Below are positions 21,706 through 33,437 of a stretch of DNA of 64,000 nucleotides, in pieces (the first letter of the stretch is position 1; every line of letters starts with the position of its first letter). The stretch is from Ceratodon purpureus (Eukaryota > Streptophyta > Bryopsida > Pseudoditrichales > Ditrichaceae). The notes under the pieces are model-generated. The model had not been told where the DNA came from. It worked only from the letters and a program-made list of their open reading frames with translations, and searched no databases. The stretch spans positions 17,405,933-17,469,932 of the forward strand of contig CM026430.1 in assembly GCA_014871385.1 (NCBI GenBank). Direction: 5' to 3'. Both the position numbers and the translations under genes were made by a program.

Positions 21706-21825
21706 TCCACGGTTATAGGGTCTACTTTGCTTTTGAAAATTTTCCTAATTCTCAATTCTGTGCTCTCCATTCTGCGCTCACCGCTCTCCGCTCTACGCTC
21801 TCCGCTCACGTACGAACTTTCCCCC
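21706..21825. repeat. Right terminal inverted repeat of inner element
   Basis: The segment holds the complementary CGCTCTC/CGCTCAC motif array (21758-21812) and ends cgtacgaactttccccc. It pairs with the left end at 4022-4230 and is nearly identical to the outer right end at 24556-24675. Confidence 0.88.
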
Positions 21826-21834
21826 CACGAGTAT
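21826..21834. repeat. Target-site duplication, right copy (9 bp)
   Basis: cacgagtat repeats 4013-4021 and is followed by tccgccttgg, the continuation of the interrupted exon as seen uninterrupted near 18980 of the inner copy. Confidence 0.85.
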
Positions 21835-23019
21835 TCCGCCTTGGAACTCTCGCTACAAGGATTATTTGTACGACATCTTCCATTTTGCAGATGAATTCCT
21901 GCAGAAAGATGGTGCCATCTGCCTCATCTACAACACTGATCAGAAGCTGGCTAAGGATATCGAGGAAGAAGCTGCTGCTGGTGGATACGTGCTGTTCAAA
22001 GACTGGTGGGGTGTCAATGTACTCGGCCTGACTTCTCCTACGAACCCCGAGAACTTGGTACTTTTCCTAAACATGCCCTTCTCTTCGCTTACTGATAACC
22101 CTTCCGCTTAATTTTACTCACTAGTTCTGCTTGACTGCAGACTATGCGGTTCTGGATACGCGTCTACGTTCGTAGTGGCAGTACTTTCTCCTTCCAGACG
22201 AAGAAGGAAGACCTGATACATGGGCTCCTCAACATTACCGAGAGTGATGCCATTTTCAACTTCACCGATGCCGAATCTCAGCTCATGAATGGGGAGGTGC
22301 CGTGGAGAGGCCCAAGGGAGAAATCCCCTGAGATGATGCAGAACATCATTGAGGAGCTGTCCAAGCCCGGCGACATAGTCGTTGACTGGAATGCTGGGAC
22401 AGGTATCTCTCTTACATATCTCTGCTTCATTTTTCCTCTCGTTTTTTCCAAAGTTTCTCATTTCTTTGTTTCTCTTCGAGTTTCAGGGGCCTCCATCAAG
22501 GCCGCCCAGGCTGTTGGTCGTCACATTCTCGCTTTTGAGGAGGACGAAGCCATATTCAACGCCCTTCTCAAACCATCCGCCATGGGCCCTCCTAAACATC
22601 CAAGGCCGGCAGCAACAGGCGAAGCGCCTCCAAAGAGAGCAAGACCTGACAAGTGGTGTACGTCTTCTATTCTTCGTTCACATTATCCAAGCATTACTTC
22701 TCTTTCCAGCTCTACGTACAAGATCTAACCACAATCGGTTCTCTATTGCAGAGTAGTTTCTGCATCACCGCCACGTGAGCCAAGAGCAGTGTCCACTCCA
22801 TCGTGGCGTCTTCATTCCAGCCCGATTCAGCCTTTCATACTTTCGGACTACGCAGAGGGCTTAGCACAGGCGTTTCAATCTGGAGCCCTTACATATGTTC
22901 CTAGTCGGCCAACTACTTTTGATCCCAGGGCCCTTCTATTCGTCGATGATGAGGCGGTAGAAGGAGATTCAGAGTCATCTAGTTCTGAGAGTGAAAGTAG
23001 CGACTGTAGCATGTTGTGA
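21834..23019 (+). pseudogene. ParB/methyltransferase-like gene, outer copy, 3' part
   Basis: The exon interrupted at 4021 resumes here and runs to 22057. Exons 22141-22402, 22487-22657 and 22754-23019 follow. They carry the motif I-like VVDWNAGTG, the GRHILAFEED segment and an acidic serine tail, matching the inner copy closely. The reading frame has no internal stop, so apart from the insertion the outer gene looks intact. Without the first exons it has no promoter of its own in this position. Confidence 0.85.
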
Positions 23020-23532
23020 GTTTGAAGGAGACTTCGGTCTATTGTTGTTTTCATTTGATTTGATTTGATTTAATTGGAGTTCATTGGGTAATCCTTCGTC
23101 TACTCTACTACCCTAAACCTAAACTTGTTACGATTCTCATATCCAATTTGTCTCCGTGTTTGTATAGGATGAAATGTCACAACTGTAATGCTCAAAATAT
23201 AATATGAAGAATGAAATGTTACAAAAGAAAGGCTCAAATATAATATTGTGCTGTTATTTATATTTTACTCATTCACAATCCCACATTTGCATAGCCATGT
23301 TACCTATTCTGGAGTTGGTGTACATCTAGGTTTCTGCTACTCCATTATTGTACACGAACTCTGAAATATTCCACGGACTTCTAAGACCATTTCTTTTAGT
23401 TGGTTTTTCTTTTCTTATTTCTAGAATCATCTATATTATCGAAAACCATCATGCTGGAATACTCGTATCTAGATCCAATGAATGACCAAATCTTAAGGAT
23501 TGTATTCGAACACCCCACTAGACTTCACAGTA

Positions 23533-23904
23533 CTAATCCTTCGAAGGATATACAGTCCAACTCTTGTCCATATCAAACCAGCAAGTTTCGCCATCCGATA
23601 TGATCACTTCGGGCAGCTGAACAACTGGATTCTCATCGACGTTCGATAGCAAGGGATACGGGATTAGGGACAACTCCATAATACGGAGAAGCTCATTGGT
23701 ACAAAGCACTGTCCAACGCCATTCACCTTCACCAACATGGAGGCTTCCGATGTGCCTAAACGGTGGCAGGTCCATGCCTCGTTCCCTGGCGCGCTCCACC
23801 TCCAGCAGCCACGGCCGCAGCTCCTCATAACTCGCCGGTGCCTTTGGGGGCAAACCTACAGCCGCTCTCGTCCTCCTGGATCTCGCATTACACACCTTCG
23901 GCAT
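23533..23904 (-). CDS. Small conserved element protein of unknown function (outer copy)
   Basis: The encoded protein is identical to that at 20683-21054. By eye the DNA is also identical from 23503 to 24010, compared with 20653-21160, while the flanks differ at many positions. The possible upstream exon differs slightly here (ccatctagagacaag in place of ccacctacagacaag on the plus strand). Function is unknown. Confidence 0.55.
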   Translation of the reverse strand: MPKVCNARSRRTRAAVGLPPKAPASYEELRPWLLEVERARERGMDLPPFRHIGSLHVGEGEWRWTVLCTNELLRIMELSLIPYPLLSNVDENPVVQLPEVIISDGETCWFDMDKSWTVYPSKD

Positions 23905-24555
23905 CGCGCAACACACTGAATTCTTGTAGTCTTAAAACGTTACAGGCAAGCTTGCAGATTGACATCCCCGAACTCCTACGCTACCTTCGCATACAGCACA
24001 GCATGCCAAGAGCTGTGTCACTATCCAAATACGCCATCTAGAGACAAGCTCAAGAAACCAAGAGTGACCTCCTTCTCTGGAACCCAGCTTACCAAGTGTT
24101 GTTTGATGATGAAAATCTCCTACTTGTATCACTGAAATGAAGATGCTTTGCTGCCTACGAAGAGAGAGTAATCTTCGATGAAGACAAGGACTCTAACAAG
24201 GTATATCTTGGTTTCAGCAGTTAAGATATTATACACGAATTTTGAAATATTCCAGGAAGTTTTCAAACCTTGCCTCCTTTACGTTCTTTCAAATTTGTTT
24301 TTTTCCTTGTGCATTTACATAATCCTATGAAAGAATTATTTGTTTGATCTAAAACTTAACGCCTGATCATTATATCTTGCCTAAATCCATGAGAATTATA
24401 ACAAAATATATGCATGACGTCATCATGACATCAGCCCTAATTTGTATCTTAGAGAACAAACGTAATAAATTCTTACCAGAGATAACCCTAATTTCCACGG
24501 TAATATACTCTTTTCCTAAAAAAAGTGTCAAAATCAAGCCTTAATTTAGTAATTT

Positions 24556-24675
24556 TCCACGATTATAGGGTCTACTTTGCTTTTGAAAATTTTCCTAATT
24601 CTCAATTCTGTGCTCTCCATTCTGCGCTCACCGCTCTCCGCTCTACGCTCTCCGCTCACGTACGAACTTTCCCCC
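24556..24675. repeat. Right terminal repeat of outer element
   Basis: The sequence is nearly identical to 21706-21825, including the CGCTCTC/CGCTCAC motif array and the terminal actttccccc. It is followed by unrelated AT-rich DNA from 24676, which marks the end of the outer element. Confidence 0.85.
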
Positions 24676-26116
24676 AATCCCTATACAAGAAAAAAATTGA
24701 TAGGAATTAAAATCCTCATATAGGATGCAAAAACAATTTTTCATATAATACATACAAAAATTCATAATGAAGAAATTTAACTGAACAATTATTTTCACCA
24801 ATACTTTCATATAAAGTGCAAATCTGAAATTCAAAGATTTTCTTTATATTTAGGAATAAATCAATGAAGATTTGAAGTATGGTTTTCAAAATATGATTGA
24901 AATGTGGCACTTCTATAAAATTTGATTGATATTTGGCTCTAATGTAGTATTTACTATTAAAGGTTTTCAATGTATTTTAAATATATAAATTTCAAATTTA
25001 TAAGACCACCTATGTACCTTTTTTTTTGCTTAGTATAGTTTTAGTTCATCAATTGTATGCAATTCAAACAATATGGTTTTAAAAAGATTGACAGTTTATG
25101 TCAAAACATTACAATATTATAATTTTTTTCAATTTTACAAATCAAGATTGCAAACAATTATGAAGAAGGCCAATGCTTAAAAATCTTTATATCATGTAGG
25201 TTTTTTTTAAAATAAAAGTTGTTTTTGAAAACACCATATTGAAGAGATAATTTTGGAAATTGAATGACAATATGGTTTATAAGAAGTCCAACAAATTGTA
25301 TGAAAACACATGAAAATTTTCATCAAATTTTGAAGGAATTGTGTACAAAAATGCCTTACCTTGAGGATAATTTGACAAATTGCAAATGAGTCAATAATTT
25401 CGTGGAGAGAACATTGGAAGTGGCATACTAGAATTGCTAGAAGTTTGATAACAAGATGCTATGTATCTATTTTGTGTGTAGATGTTGGGTGGAAGAGTTT
25501 AGATTGGACCATTGTACATTTGTACAATGGTGGAGAAAAGGCTCAGAAGAGGACGTGTGGGTGAAGCTCATAGGTTAACTTAGAACGTGAGCCAAAACTT
25601 GAAACTGAGTAGTGTTTGAGAGCATTATCAATTGAGCTGCAAAACTGAGACTTTGTAAAATAAAATATGAAGTGGCCGATCAACTGAGTTTTTGATTACT
25701 ATTTAAAGTAAAGGTAAAGGAGAGCCAATACATAAGTAGATGAAGGTCTACAAAATCCCTAATTTTTTTATTTTGATGATGGATTGGTTGGCATTGATGG
25801 AATAAATACAAAGTGTCAAAGCTTTGTCCAACTATATGCAATTTTGAAGTTTAGCCCTATACAATACTCTGCAAAATATATAGTGTGCAGGGGGGTTTCT
25901 GCCATGTCACGTACCCTGGATCTTGATATGGTAGCTGCGTTGGATTGTTTTAACTGTGAATCAAAGTGCCATCCAACACATATATAGCTTCTCTATCATT
26001 GTCTACGCTAGATTGATGATGTCTAAATGTGAGCCTAAGCTTGAGTTTGAGCCTAAGTCAGTTGGGGTGGAGGACCTTAGGAGGAAGAGAGAGCAAATGA
26101 AGAAGTGGAGCACATG
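24676..26116. other. AT-rich stretch without recognised gene
   Basis: AT-rich sequence with many stops in all frames. Short open stretches such as 25784-25987 have no recognisable content. No repeat structure or RNA gene was seen. Confidence 0.6.
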
Positions 26117-26348
26117 TTATAGTGATGGGTGATGGGGGCCGATGCGAGGCAACAAGTGAGTGAAGGAGTAGGATATGTAAGGGATAGGAATTATACCACT
26201 TGGAGGGATTAATTTCCATCTAACTGTAAGACATGTTCTGTGACCAAATATGTGTCTATTGAGCCATTTAGAGTCAAATGCTCTAAGTGCGCTCTGAATC
26301 TGTGCTTCTGACTGAGCTCTAGAAACTGCTTTCAAGGTGCATCTCCTA

Positions 26349-28319
26349 TCAATCCTTCCATAATCCAGCATTGATTTCCAAATGAATTGCCTGACTTAGT
26401 AGACTTCCATCTTGCACCCTCAAACACCTCGCTGTTACGACTTCTCCAAATTGTCCATGACCCCATCCCCTCAGCAAGGACCATAACTTCACAAATCCTA
26501 TACGTCTAAATCTTACAACATGTCCAAAGAGGCACTGGGCAAAGGTCATCTGTTGTGGAGGAGAGAGGTAACATCTTCCTTTTTGAAGTATGTGCATTAG
26601 GTAGAAGCACTAGTTTCAAACCTCCTTGGCGTTGTTGTAGTCATAAAAACAATGAATGTATGACTCCTTTGGCTTGAGTGGACAAATCTGACATGATTTG
26701 TCAATATTTGGATTATACTTTCCTCTCCATGAATTAGTGGCTACAGCTTGATGCCAGATTGACCACATGAACCCTGCTTCCTTCTTGCTCATGTTTGCCT
26801 TCCAAACCTCTTTCCACTATGGGGCAAATGAAATGTTCTATTCATGTTTCCATTTATCCTGAATTGATATATTTAGAGTCTCCCTGTTAGATAGCATCTC
26901 CTTTTCTTAGAGCTATATATGGAGAATGTGATATCACATGTCCATTTCCACAAAGTTGGTCTATTCCTGCTAATTGTCTTGGGATACTATAGTAAAGGAA
27001 ATACTTAGATTTAGATGATTGATGCTTATCAATCTGTGCCACCCCCACTCTCCTTAATCTGCCTGTCCAATTAGTAAACTTTTGCATGCCTTCCTCCATA
27101 TCTAACTTCTACAACATACAAGATCTGGGACCTATTGAGAATATGGGTATGGGCTCTATGGGGTTTTTAATTCTCTGTCTATCTTCAGTTGTGGCTAAGT
27201 TCCACTCAGTAATGGTTCTCATAATTGGCTCTGGCTCTTGATCCTTATCCTCTGAAAAGGCCTCTAACCAGTGCCCAAGTTTCAAGACATCATCTGATGA
27301 TTTTAGTGTATGTCCCAAGCTATCTTTTAGTGTATGTCCGAAGCTATCTTCCACTTTTGACAGTAGTTGTCTAAGTGAACCTCCTTCATCAACTGAGAGT
27401 TGAAAATCTGCAATCATCTCATCTTCTAATTTAACTCTCTCTTAATCACTATTCCACACATCATTTACTAATCTCACCCCTTTCCATTATAGTGAATAGG
27501 CTTGATTCTTAGAGATGTTGAGCTGACCTTCTTTGTACCTATGGTCCCACCATAGAGAAGATGACTAGGCTTCTGCTTGGTAATCTGGGGGGCAAACTCT
27601 TATCCTTCTATTTAGCTTCTTCCATACCAACTATATTTTACTCCAAAATTTAGACCTTGCCACAGATGTGTGTTCCTCCACCAACCCCCATTGTGGATTG
27701 GGGGCCAATTTCCATCTTTGCAGGGATGACATCTCTATAATTTACCACACATCATTACTTGTAAACTAGATTCTCTTCAACCATATGCCACTGTAATCCG
27801 TTTACAAAGTAAAGTATTGGTAGCCTCTTGGGGATCTAATAGGCTTAATCCTCCTACTTTCCTCTTGGCACAATAGTCCTCCCAACTCATTCTAGTCCTA
27901 GCAGTGTGCTCCTTCCCTGACCATAGGTAATTCCTAAGCAAGCCTCTAATTTTGGCAAGCACTTTGATAGATCCTTGCCAAATGGATACAAAGTACCATC
28001 GAGAAGATAGGAGAACTTCTTTAACAATCATGGTCCTACCTGCTAAAGATAGCCTTTGAGAGGTCCAATATCCTAGTTTTTTGGCAAATTTATCTAGTAA
28101 GAATTTAACTATACTTTCTGTGGATGGGTCTATACCAAAAGGGGTCCTTGATACTTTTAGGAGATTTTTCTCATTAGCCCACTGCCATCCATGGTTGTCT
28201 AGCCATCTTGGTTTACTAGTTGTGCTTAACCAATAAGCATGACTCTTGTCCTAATGAAATTCTAACCCTGAGACATTTCTAAAGGTTTCAAGTATGGATA
28301 TGAGGTTTTTAATACTATC
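26349..28319 (-). pseudogene. LINE reverse transcriptase C-terminal part and zf-RVT remnant
   Basis: At 27777-28319 the minus strand encodes GLEFHxDKSHAYW, then GYWTSQRLSLAGRTMIVKEV, then RNYLWSG...MSWEDYCAKRKVGGLSLLD. This is typical of plant LINE sequence downstream of the RT catalytic motif. Near 26650 a segment reads CQICPLKPKESYIHCFYDY, the zinc-binding zf-RVT pattern. In-frame stops (for example GLEFH followed by TAG) show decay. Confidence 0.75.
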
Positions 28320-28322
28320 AGG
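28320..28322. repeat. 3-bp target duplication (agg), left
   Basis: agg precedes CACTAGAAG and recurs at 30745-30747 after ...CTTCTAGTG. A 3-bp duplication is standard for CACTA elements. Confidence 0.85.
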
Positions 28323-30744
28323 CACTAGAAGAAACCTGTGTTTTTTGTTACATCCTCAATCATGTCATAGGAGACATGATGACATTTGGATTTACATCTT
28401 TTGGACGTACTAACGCGTGTAATACGCTATAACACGCGGGGACATCACAAAAAACGTGTGGACATGCGCATAACAAAGACAATTTTTGGTGATTTTGAGA
28501 GGCTGAAAACAGTGCCAACTAGGCACCACGTCGACGACACCTAAGCATCAAAATGATGGGCAGTGCCACATGGCCGGGAATCTCATCCCATCGAATGGTG
28601 ACGTGGAATCTGACATGGCGTCTGACCTGGACCCGAGAAAATTCGACGTAGACCGGGGAAAGAGTGACGTGATAGGTCACGTCTGCATGGTTTTTTTTCT
28701 TCCAAAATCATGTTTGCTAGGATGTCATTGGAAACATGGCTATGTTTTTAAAGACGTCCCGAGTTGACATGGAGATGTCCTGCTCAATGCCTACAACAAC
28801 GCTACCTGGATTTTGATGTTGATTTTGTTGAATGATTGCCATCTTTCAGAGGATGTGGTGATGGACATAACGGCTTCCTCCAATATGTCGCCGACTGATG
28901 GTCGTGGGCATTGAGGGTGTCATCGCAGACGTCTCAAAGAACTTATGCGTGTCTCACATGACATCCCATGATGCATGGTATTGCTGACGTTGTGTATGTG
29001 ATTGTATTTTGGAGTATGTTGTACAAGACATGAATACCTTATCATACATGTAACATGTACACTCATCCAAATTCATGCTGATTGGTGTACTTGCAAATGT
29101 GGTATTATGATATATATGCAATTTTAAATATAAATGCCTTCCATTTATAGTCATTACATAGACAAATACAACCTACATTGTACTCAAAATTGAACATCTC
29201 TTAGTGTCACAGTTGAAGATCGTAGCCTAAAACATTGCCGTATTCGTGAACATGTCCATAGATGTCTCAATAGACATTGGGATGTTTAAAAGACGTCCCT
29301 GCGTTTTCTAAGTGTTGCGACATACGTCTTTTACGACATGGTCACGTCTACATGTTGTTCACAGCGCATTGCATGTTCAACATGCCAACAACGCATGCGG
29401 TTAAACAAGGGATTTACAAAAGAGGGAAATTGCTATAAATCTAGTTAGTGGGACAGCCTATATATCCATGGTTTACATCCTAACGTCAATAAACTGTTAG
29501 CCTTAATGACAATACTATGTGAAAGTTCAACACGCCCCACAAAGTGCAATACAAGCTGCATCATGTGATAAGACGTCTCTTGGGATGTTCCACCAAACAT
29601 CTCTGACGCTGAAGGAAATGTCAACGCGTTTGACAGGACGTCTTCGAAGACGTCTTCCCAATTTTCCGTCTTTGTTCATATGTCCTGCAGTGGCTCACTT
29701 TAGTTTCATTTGGACCAGCATTATATTGTGCAATCACTCACCTACTTGTACACCTCTTTCTTCATTTCTTCTTTACTGCCTCTACACTCTAAACTCTACA
29801 CTCTCAAAGTCTAAATTCTAACCTCTAAACTCTACACTATAAAACTTTAACCTCTATCCTCTAAACTCTAAAACTCTAAAACTCTAAAATTTAACATCTG
29901 AACCACACACTCTTAAACTCTAAAACTCTAACCTCTACATTCTAAATTATAACATCCTAACTTGTAAACCCAGTCTACACTCTAAAACTCTAACCTCTAC
30001 ATTCTAAGCTCTAACCACTTGGAGAAATGAAGGCCAAACTGAGCTTTGTCCAACCTCAAATTCTACTTAAAGGTCTCATGACCTAACTATGGCTGCAACA
30101 ACTAATCCAAGCTGCCTCATGACCTAAATATGGGTGCAGTAGCTAACCCTTGCCGCCTTTGTTCATCCAATGAACTTGACGAAATTCATCCCACTTGATG
30201 GTTATGTTTTGCAAGACACGATGGTGTTTTCCACGACATGTCAATGTTTTGCCAAACACTGCTGATGTTTTCAGGGACGTCTCCATCGGATGTCCTCACT
30301 CCTCAGAGACATGTAGACATTACTCGAGACATCTTCAATTGGATGTCTAAATTGGAGACATCTTCAATTGGATGCCATTTTTTTTCTCCTCTTACATACC
30401 GCTTCCCGTTTTGCTGTTTTTTAAACTTTGGGCTGCTTTCTACCTTGCACATCAATAACTTTGATATTCTTACTCCAGGAGAAACCCTTGTTTGCTGCCA
30501 GCGTGGCAGTTTTGCGTCATCCAGGATGTCCTCAATGACTTCCTCAGAGACGGGCGCGTTGTAGGAGACATCGTCGCGTCTTTGGTTTCACACGCGCGTT
30601 TCAGAACCCTCCCACCTTCACTGTTCATTATTGACGCGTGGACATCCTCAAGTTTACGGGGATATTTACTAGCTAGCTCCGAGACATCAAAAAAACACGC
30701 TGACATGATTCGGATATAACAAAAAAGATGGGTTTCTTCTAGTG
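28323..30744. mobile_element. Non-autonomous CACTA element, 2.4 kb, inserted in the LINE RT
   Basis: The ends are CACTAGAAGAAACC...TTTTTTGTTA and its inverted match (right end read in reverse: CACTAGAAGAAACCCATC), about 33 bp of imperfect inverted repeat. The flanks carry the 3-bp duplication agg. The interior is rich in short gacgtc/gacatc/acatgtc motifs in both orientations, like subterminal binding repeats of CACTA transposons. No transposase was found. At 29785-30020 there is a degenerate (CTCTAAA)n-like tract that resembles variant plant telomere repeat. Confidence 0.88.
29785..30020. repeat. Degenerate (CTCTAAA)n tract inside the CACTA element
   Basis: Many imperfect copies of ctctaaa/ctctaaaa/ctctaca occur in a row. 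It differs from the telomeric ccctaaa by one base per unit. It has no coding content. Confidence 0.7.
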
Positions 30745-30747
30745 AGG

Positions 30748-31690
30748 GTTGCTTATGTTTAGAGTTATAGAAGTATCATCTGCAAACTGGAATATGATTT
30801 GGGTTTTAGTAGAGTGTGGGAAGCTAATACCTTTTATCTCACCACTACATCCAGACTCTTTTACTAATATGTTGAGGACCTCAACTACTATAATGGAAAG
30901 GGAAGGGGCTAGGGGGCATTCTTGTCTCACCCCTCTCTGAATACTAAAAGGCTTAGTACTTCTCTTGTTTATTAAAATTGCACATGTAGCTCGACTAAAT
31001 AGTAGTCTAACTAAGTTGGTAAAGTAGTCACTAAATCCAAACTTAGTGAGGCACTTAAAAAAAAATTCTCAGTCAACCTTATCATTGGCTTTTCTAAAGT
31101 CTATTTTATGGAACAAGAGTGGTTGTTTGGTCCTTTTAGCAATATTTATGGTTTCATGAGTAACTAGAACATTATCTAAAATAGATCTCTTTGGGATAAA
31201 TGTAGTTTGATCTAGGTCTATTACGTCACCTAAGATGGGTTTGATCCTCAACAGCAAGGCTTTTGCCAAAATCTTGTAAGAGGTATTTAATAGGGTGATT
31301 AGCCTCCAATTTTAGAAATCATCTTTAGGTCTTGGCTTGAAAATCAGAGAGTCCTTTTGTTATACCTTGGGGCAGTTTTCCTTGTATTAGACTTTGATTG
31401 ACCATCTGAACATATTTAGAGCCAATAATAGTCCAATGTTCAGTCCAGATCTAGATGCTGATGCCAAGCGCTTTTGAAACTGAACTAGTCCAAGCGCTTT
31501 TTTTTTTGGCTAAAAGCTTGGCAACTTTTAGCAACTCCCCACTTCTTAACTCCTTGCTAAGTAGGTTGTTCTTGTTGTCAGTTATTCTCTTTGGAATCTT
31601 GTCTAGAACTCTATTTACCAAATGAGCATCAGGTCTAGTTGAGGCCTCATATAAATTTCTATAGTAAGTGTGAAAACTCTCCCATCTCAT
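30748..31690 (-). pseudogene. LINE reverse transcriptase core remnant
   Basis: The minus strand encodes AKALLLRIKPILGDVIDLDQTTF, PKRSILDNVLVTHE and LLFHKIDFRKANDKVD (31069-31269). Next come RQECPLAPSLSIIVVEVLN and QIIFQFADDTSITLN (30750-30930). The FADD catalytic box and the palm motifs place it in the L1-type non-LTR RT family. The CACTA insertion follows directly after the FADD region, and RT sequence resumes at 28319. Stops and frameshifts between the blocks show that it is inactive. Confidence 0.85.
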
Positions 31691-32097
31691 CTCTTAACTC
31701 TGTAATGACTGTGGCTCTAAATTTTTCTTGGCCCAAGAGAAGAATTCAGCTATACAGTCATCTCCTTTCTCTTTCCACCTGGTACGAGCCCTTATCATTG
31801 CTCCTTCAGCCTAAACCTTGTCCAACCCTATTAGCCTTTCCTTGAAAATAGCCGCACTTTAAGATGCTTAGATCTGGAGAAGAGATCCTCCTATAGTTCT
31901 TGCTGGGCTTTCTCCAGCTCATCACACAATTCACATTCTGTTCTCCTAGCTTCCTTGGCCTTGTCTGTGCAATATTGCCTATAGTAGTGAATTATTCTTC
32001 TCATCTTTGAGAAGAAAGGAGTTGTCGATGGAAAATCAGTCCACATCTTCTTAACTTCCTTACTAGTCTCTTTGATGTACATGACATTCATGTTCTA

Positions 32098-32855
32098 CCT
32101 TGACTTCTTCGAAGTCTTTTCACCTAGTGTTATAATAATCTCAACTGGTATGTGTTCAAATAGGCCACAGTTACCATTGATAAGGTATAAGTCTATAGTC
32201 AATGTTGGATTAGATGGGTTGTCAAAGAATGTGTAAAACCTGTCTTATATGGCTAATATTCTTTGGCCATCTTGTCTCCCCTTATCCCAGGAGAAATGTA
32301 ACCCATTTCTAACCTCAAATGTGTCACATACACTAACATTTAGTTTAGCAGCTTCCTAGATTAGCCTCTCTGATGGGCTAATTAGTCTACTACAGTAGGA
32401 AGATTTATCCCTACCATGTTGAAATGTCCTCCAATTATCCATCTGATGTCTTTGGAGAGGGTTTCTTGAAGAGAAAGCCATAGTTTCTTTCTCTCATGTT
32501 GATTATTAAGGACATAGATATTTAAGATGCCTACATCACCTCCAGGGATACCATTTATAACTATCCAAATAACTCTACCCTTGAATAAGCTCCTTGAAGC
32601 TGCTATTTGGGGTTCCTGTTTTTGATGTATAAGGAAGGTTGTTCTTCTACAACATGCCCCATCTAAGGTTCTCTAACCAGGTTCTTCCCCATTAAATAAA
32701 TAAACATCAGATCTATCCAAGAGTCTACCTAAATCAGTTGCTTTCTCTCCACGCATTTTATGTTCTTGAACTAGAACTATGTTAACCTGTGGATTTATGA
32801 ATTTCAAATAACTCTTTAAGTAGTCAACTTTGTGAGAGTCATTCAGTCTTTTCAC
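32098..32855 (-). pseudogene. LINE endonuclease (APE-type) remnant
   Basis: At 32673-32855 the minus strand reads MKRLNDSHKVDYLKSYL...NIVLVQEHKMRGEKATDLGRLL. This resembles the N-terminal part of plant LINE endonucleases (LQEHK motif). Further fragments continue to about 32.1 kb in shifted frames. It is not functional. Confidence 0.65.
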
Positions 32856-33437
32856 ATTAAGACTCTAAGAGTAGATAGCTTCAAATCCATCATAAACATT
32901 TTGAAGAAATGGAGATTGTATGAGTAAGTCTTTTAACCATGAGCACTAGTCAGGTCTCACTCCTTGGCCTGATCTAGACGACGGTTGAGCTCTCGCCACT
33001 TGACCTTGTATACAGCTGCAATGCTCAAAGAACGTAGGCTTGAATTTTTAACTTCTGAGGGCTCTTGTGCATTCCCCAGTGAGCCATCCACTGAGCTGCT
33101 GTTGAGATTTACAACCTCCTCTCTTAACTCTGTAGATCCCTCCAAAGGCTATTCACCTGACTCTACGAAGTTAGCCTGATTTGGAAGGGATGGACAAGTA
33201 GGACAAGTAGAATATGGTTGTGATGAGCTCAAGGTCCCATTTGCTGCTTCACTTGTGGAGCCAAGACATGGGAACTCATCCGAGCTGGATAGGGTTAGGG
33301 TACCATCATCATCTAATAGTTTAAAAACCTCTTGTGGAGGTTTGTCCAAGATTATTCTAATCTTTGTTGGTGATTCCTTGACTCGTTTTGAAATAATGAT
33401 CACTTCTTTGGCTCCAATTTGGGTGTTGGGAATAGTG

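Larger units (their letters stand above)
4022..21825 (+). mobile_element. Inner giant Mutator-like element (about 17.8 kb) inserted in the outer one
   Basis: The element is bounded by imperfect terminal inverted repeats (left gagggaagcttgtacgtgag; right, reverse complement, gggggaaagttcgtacgtga) and by a perfect 9-bp duplication. It encodes a MULE-type transposase plus four cargo or accessory gene units: a SIM protein, a CTD-mimic protein, a ParB/methyltransferase-like protein and a small unknown protein. The insertion point lies inside an exon of a relative of the same element, at the position matching 18980 of the inner copy. Its own transposase is disabled, so it would now need another source of transposase. 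Confidence 0.9.
1..24675 (+). mobile_element. Outer giant Mutator-like element, right part (left end outside window)
   Basis: The right end is defined by a terminal segment at 24556-24675 that closely matches the right end of the inner element at 21706-21825, both ending cgtacgaactttccccc. The outer copy includes the CTD-mimic exons (462-1108), the ParB/methyltransferase-like gene split into 1254-4021 and 21834-23019, and the small minus-strand gene at 23533-23904. It is interrupted by the inner element at 4022-21825. If MULE-like 9-bp duplication holds, the flank aatccctat at 24676-24684 should recur beyond the unseen left end. The outer transposase gene, if present, would also lie to the left of the window. 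Confidence 0.8.

Noticed and set aside
1..24675. Simple tandem duplication as explanation for the two copies
   Set aside because: The matching 9-bp flanks, the inverted termini and the split of one exon fit insertion, and divergence between copies is uneven.
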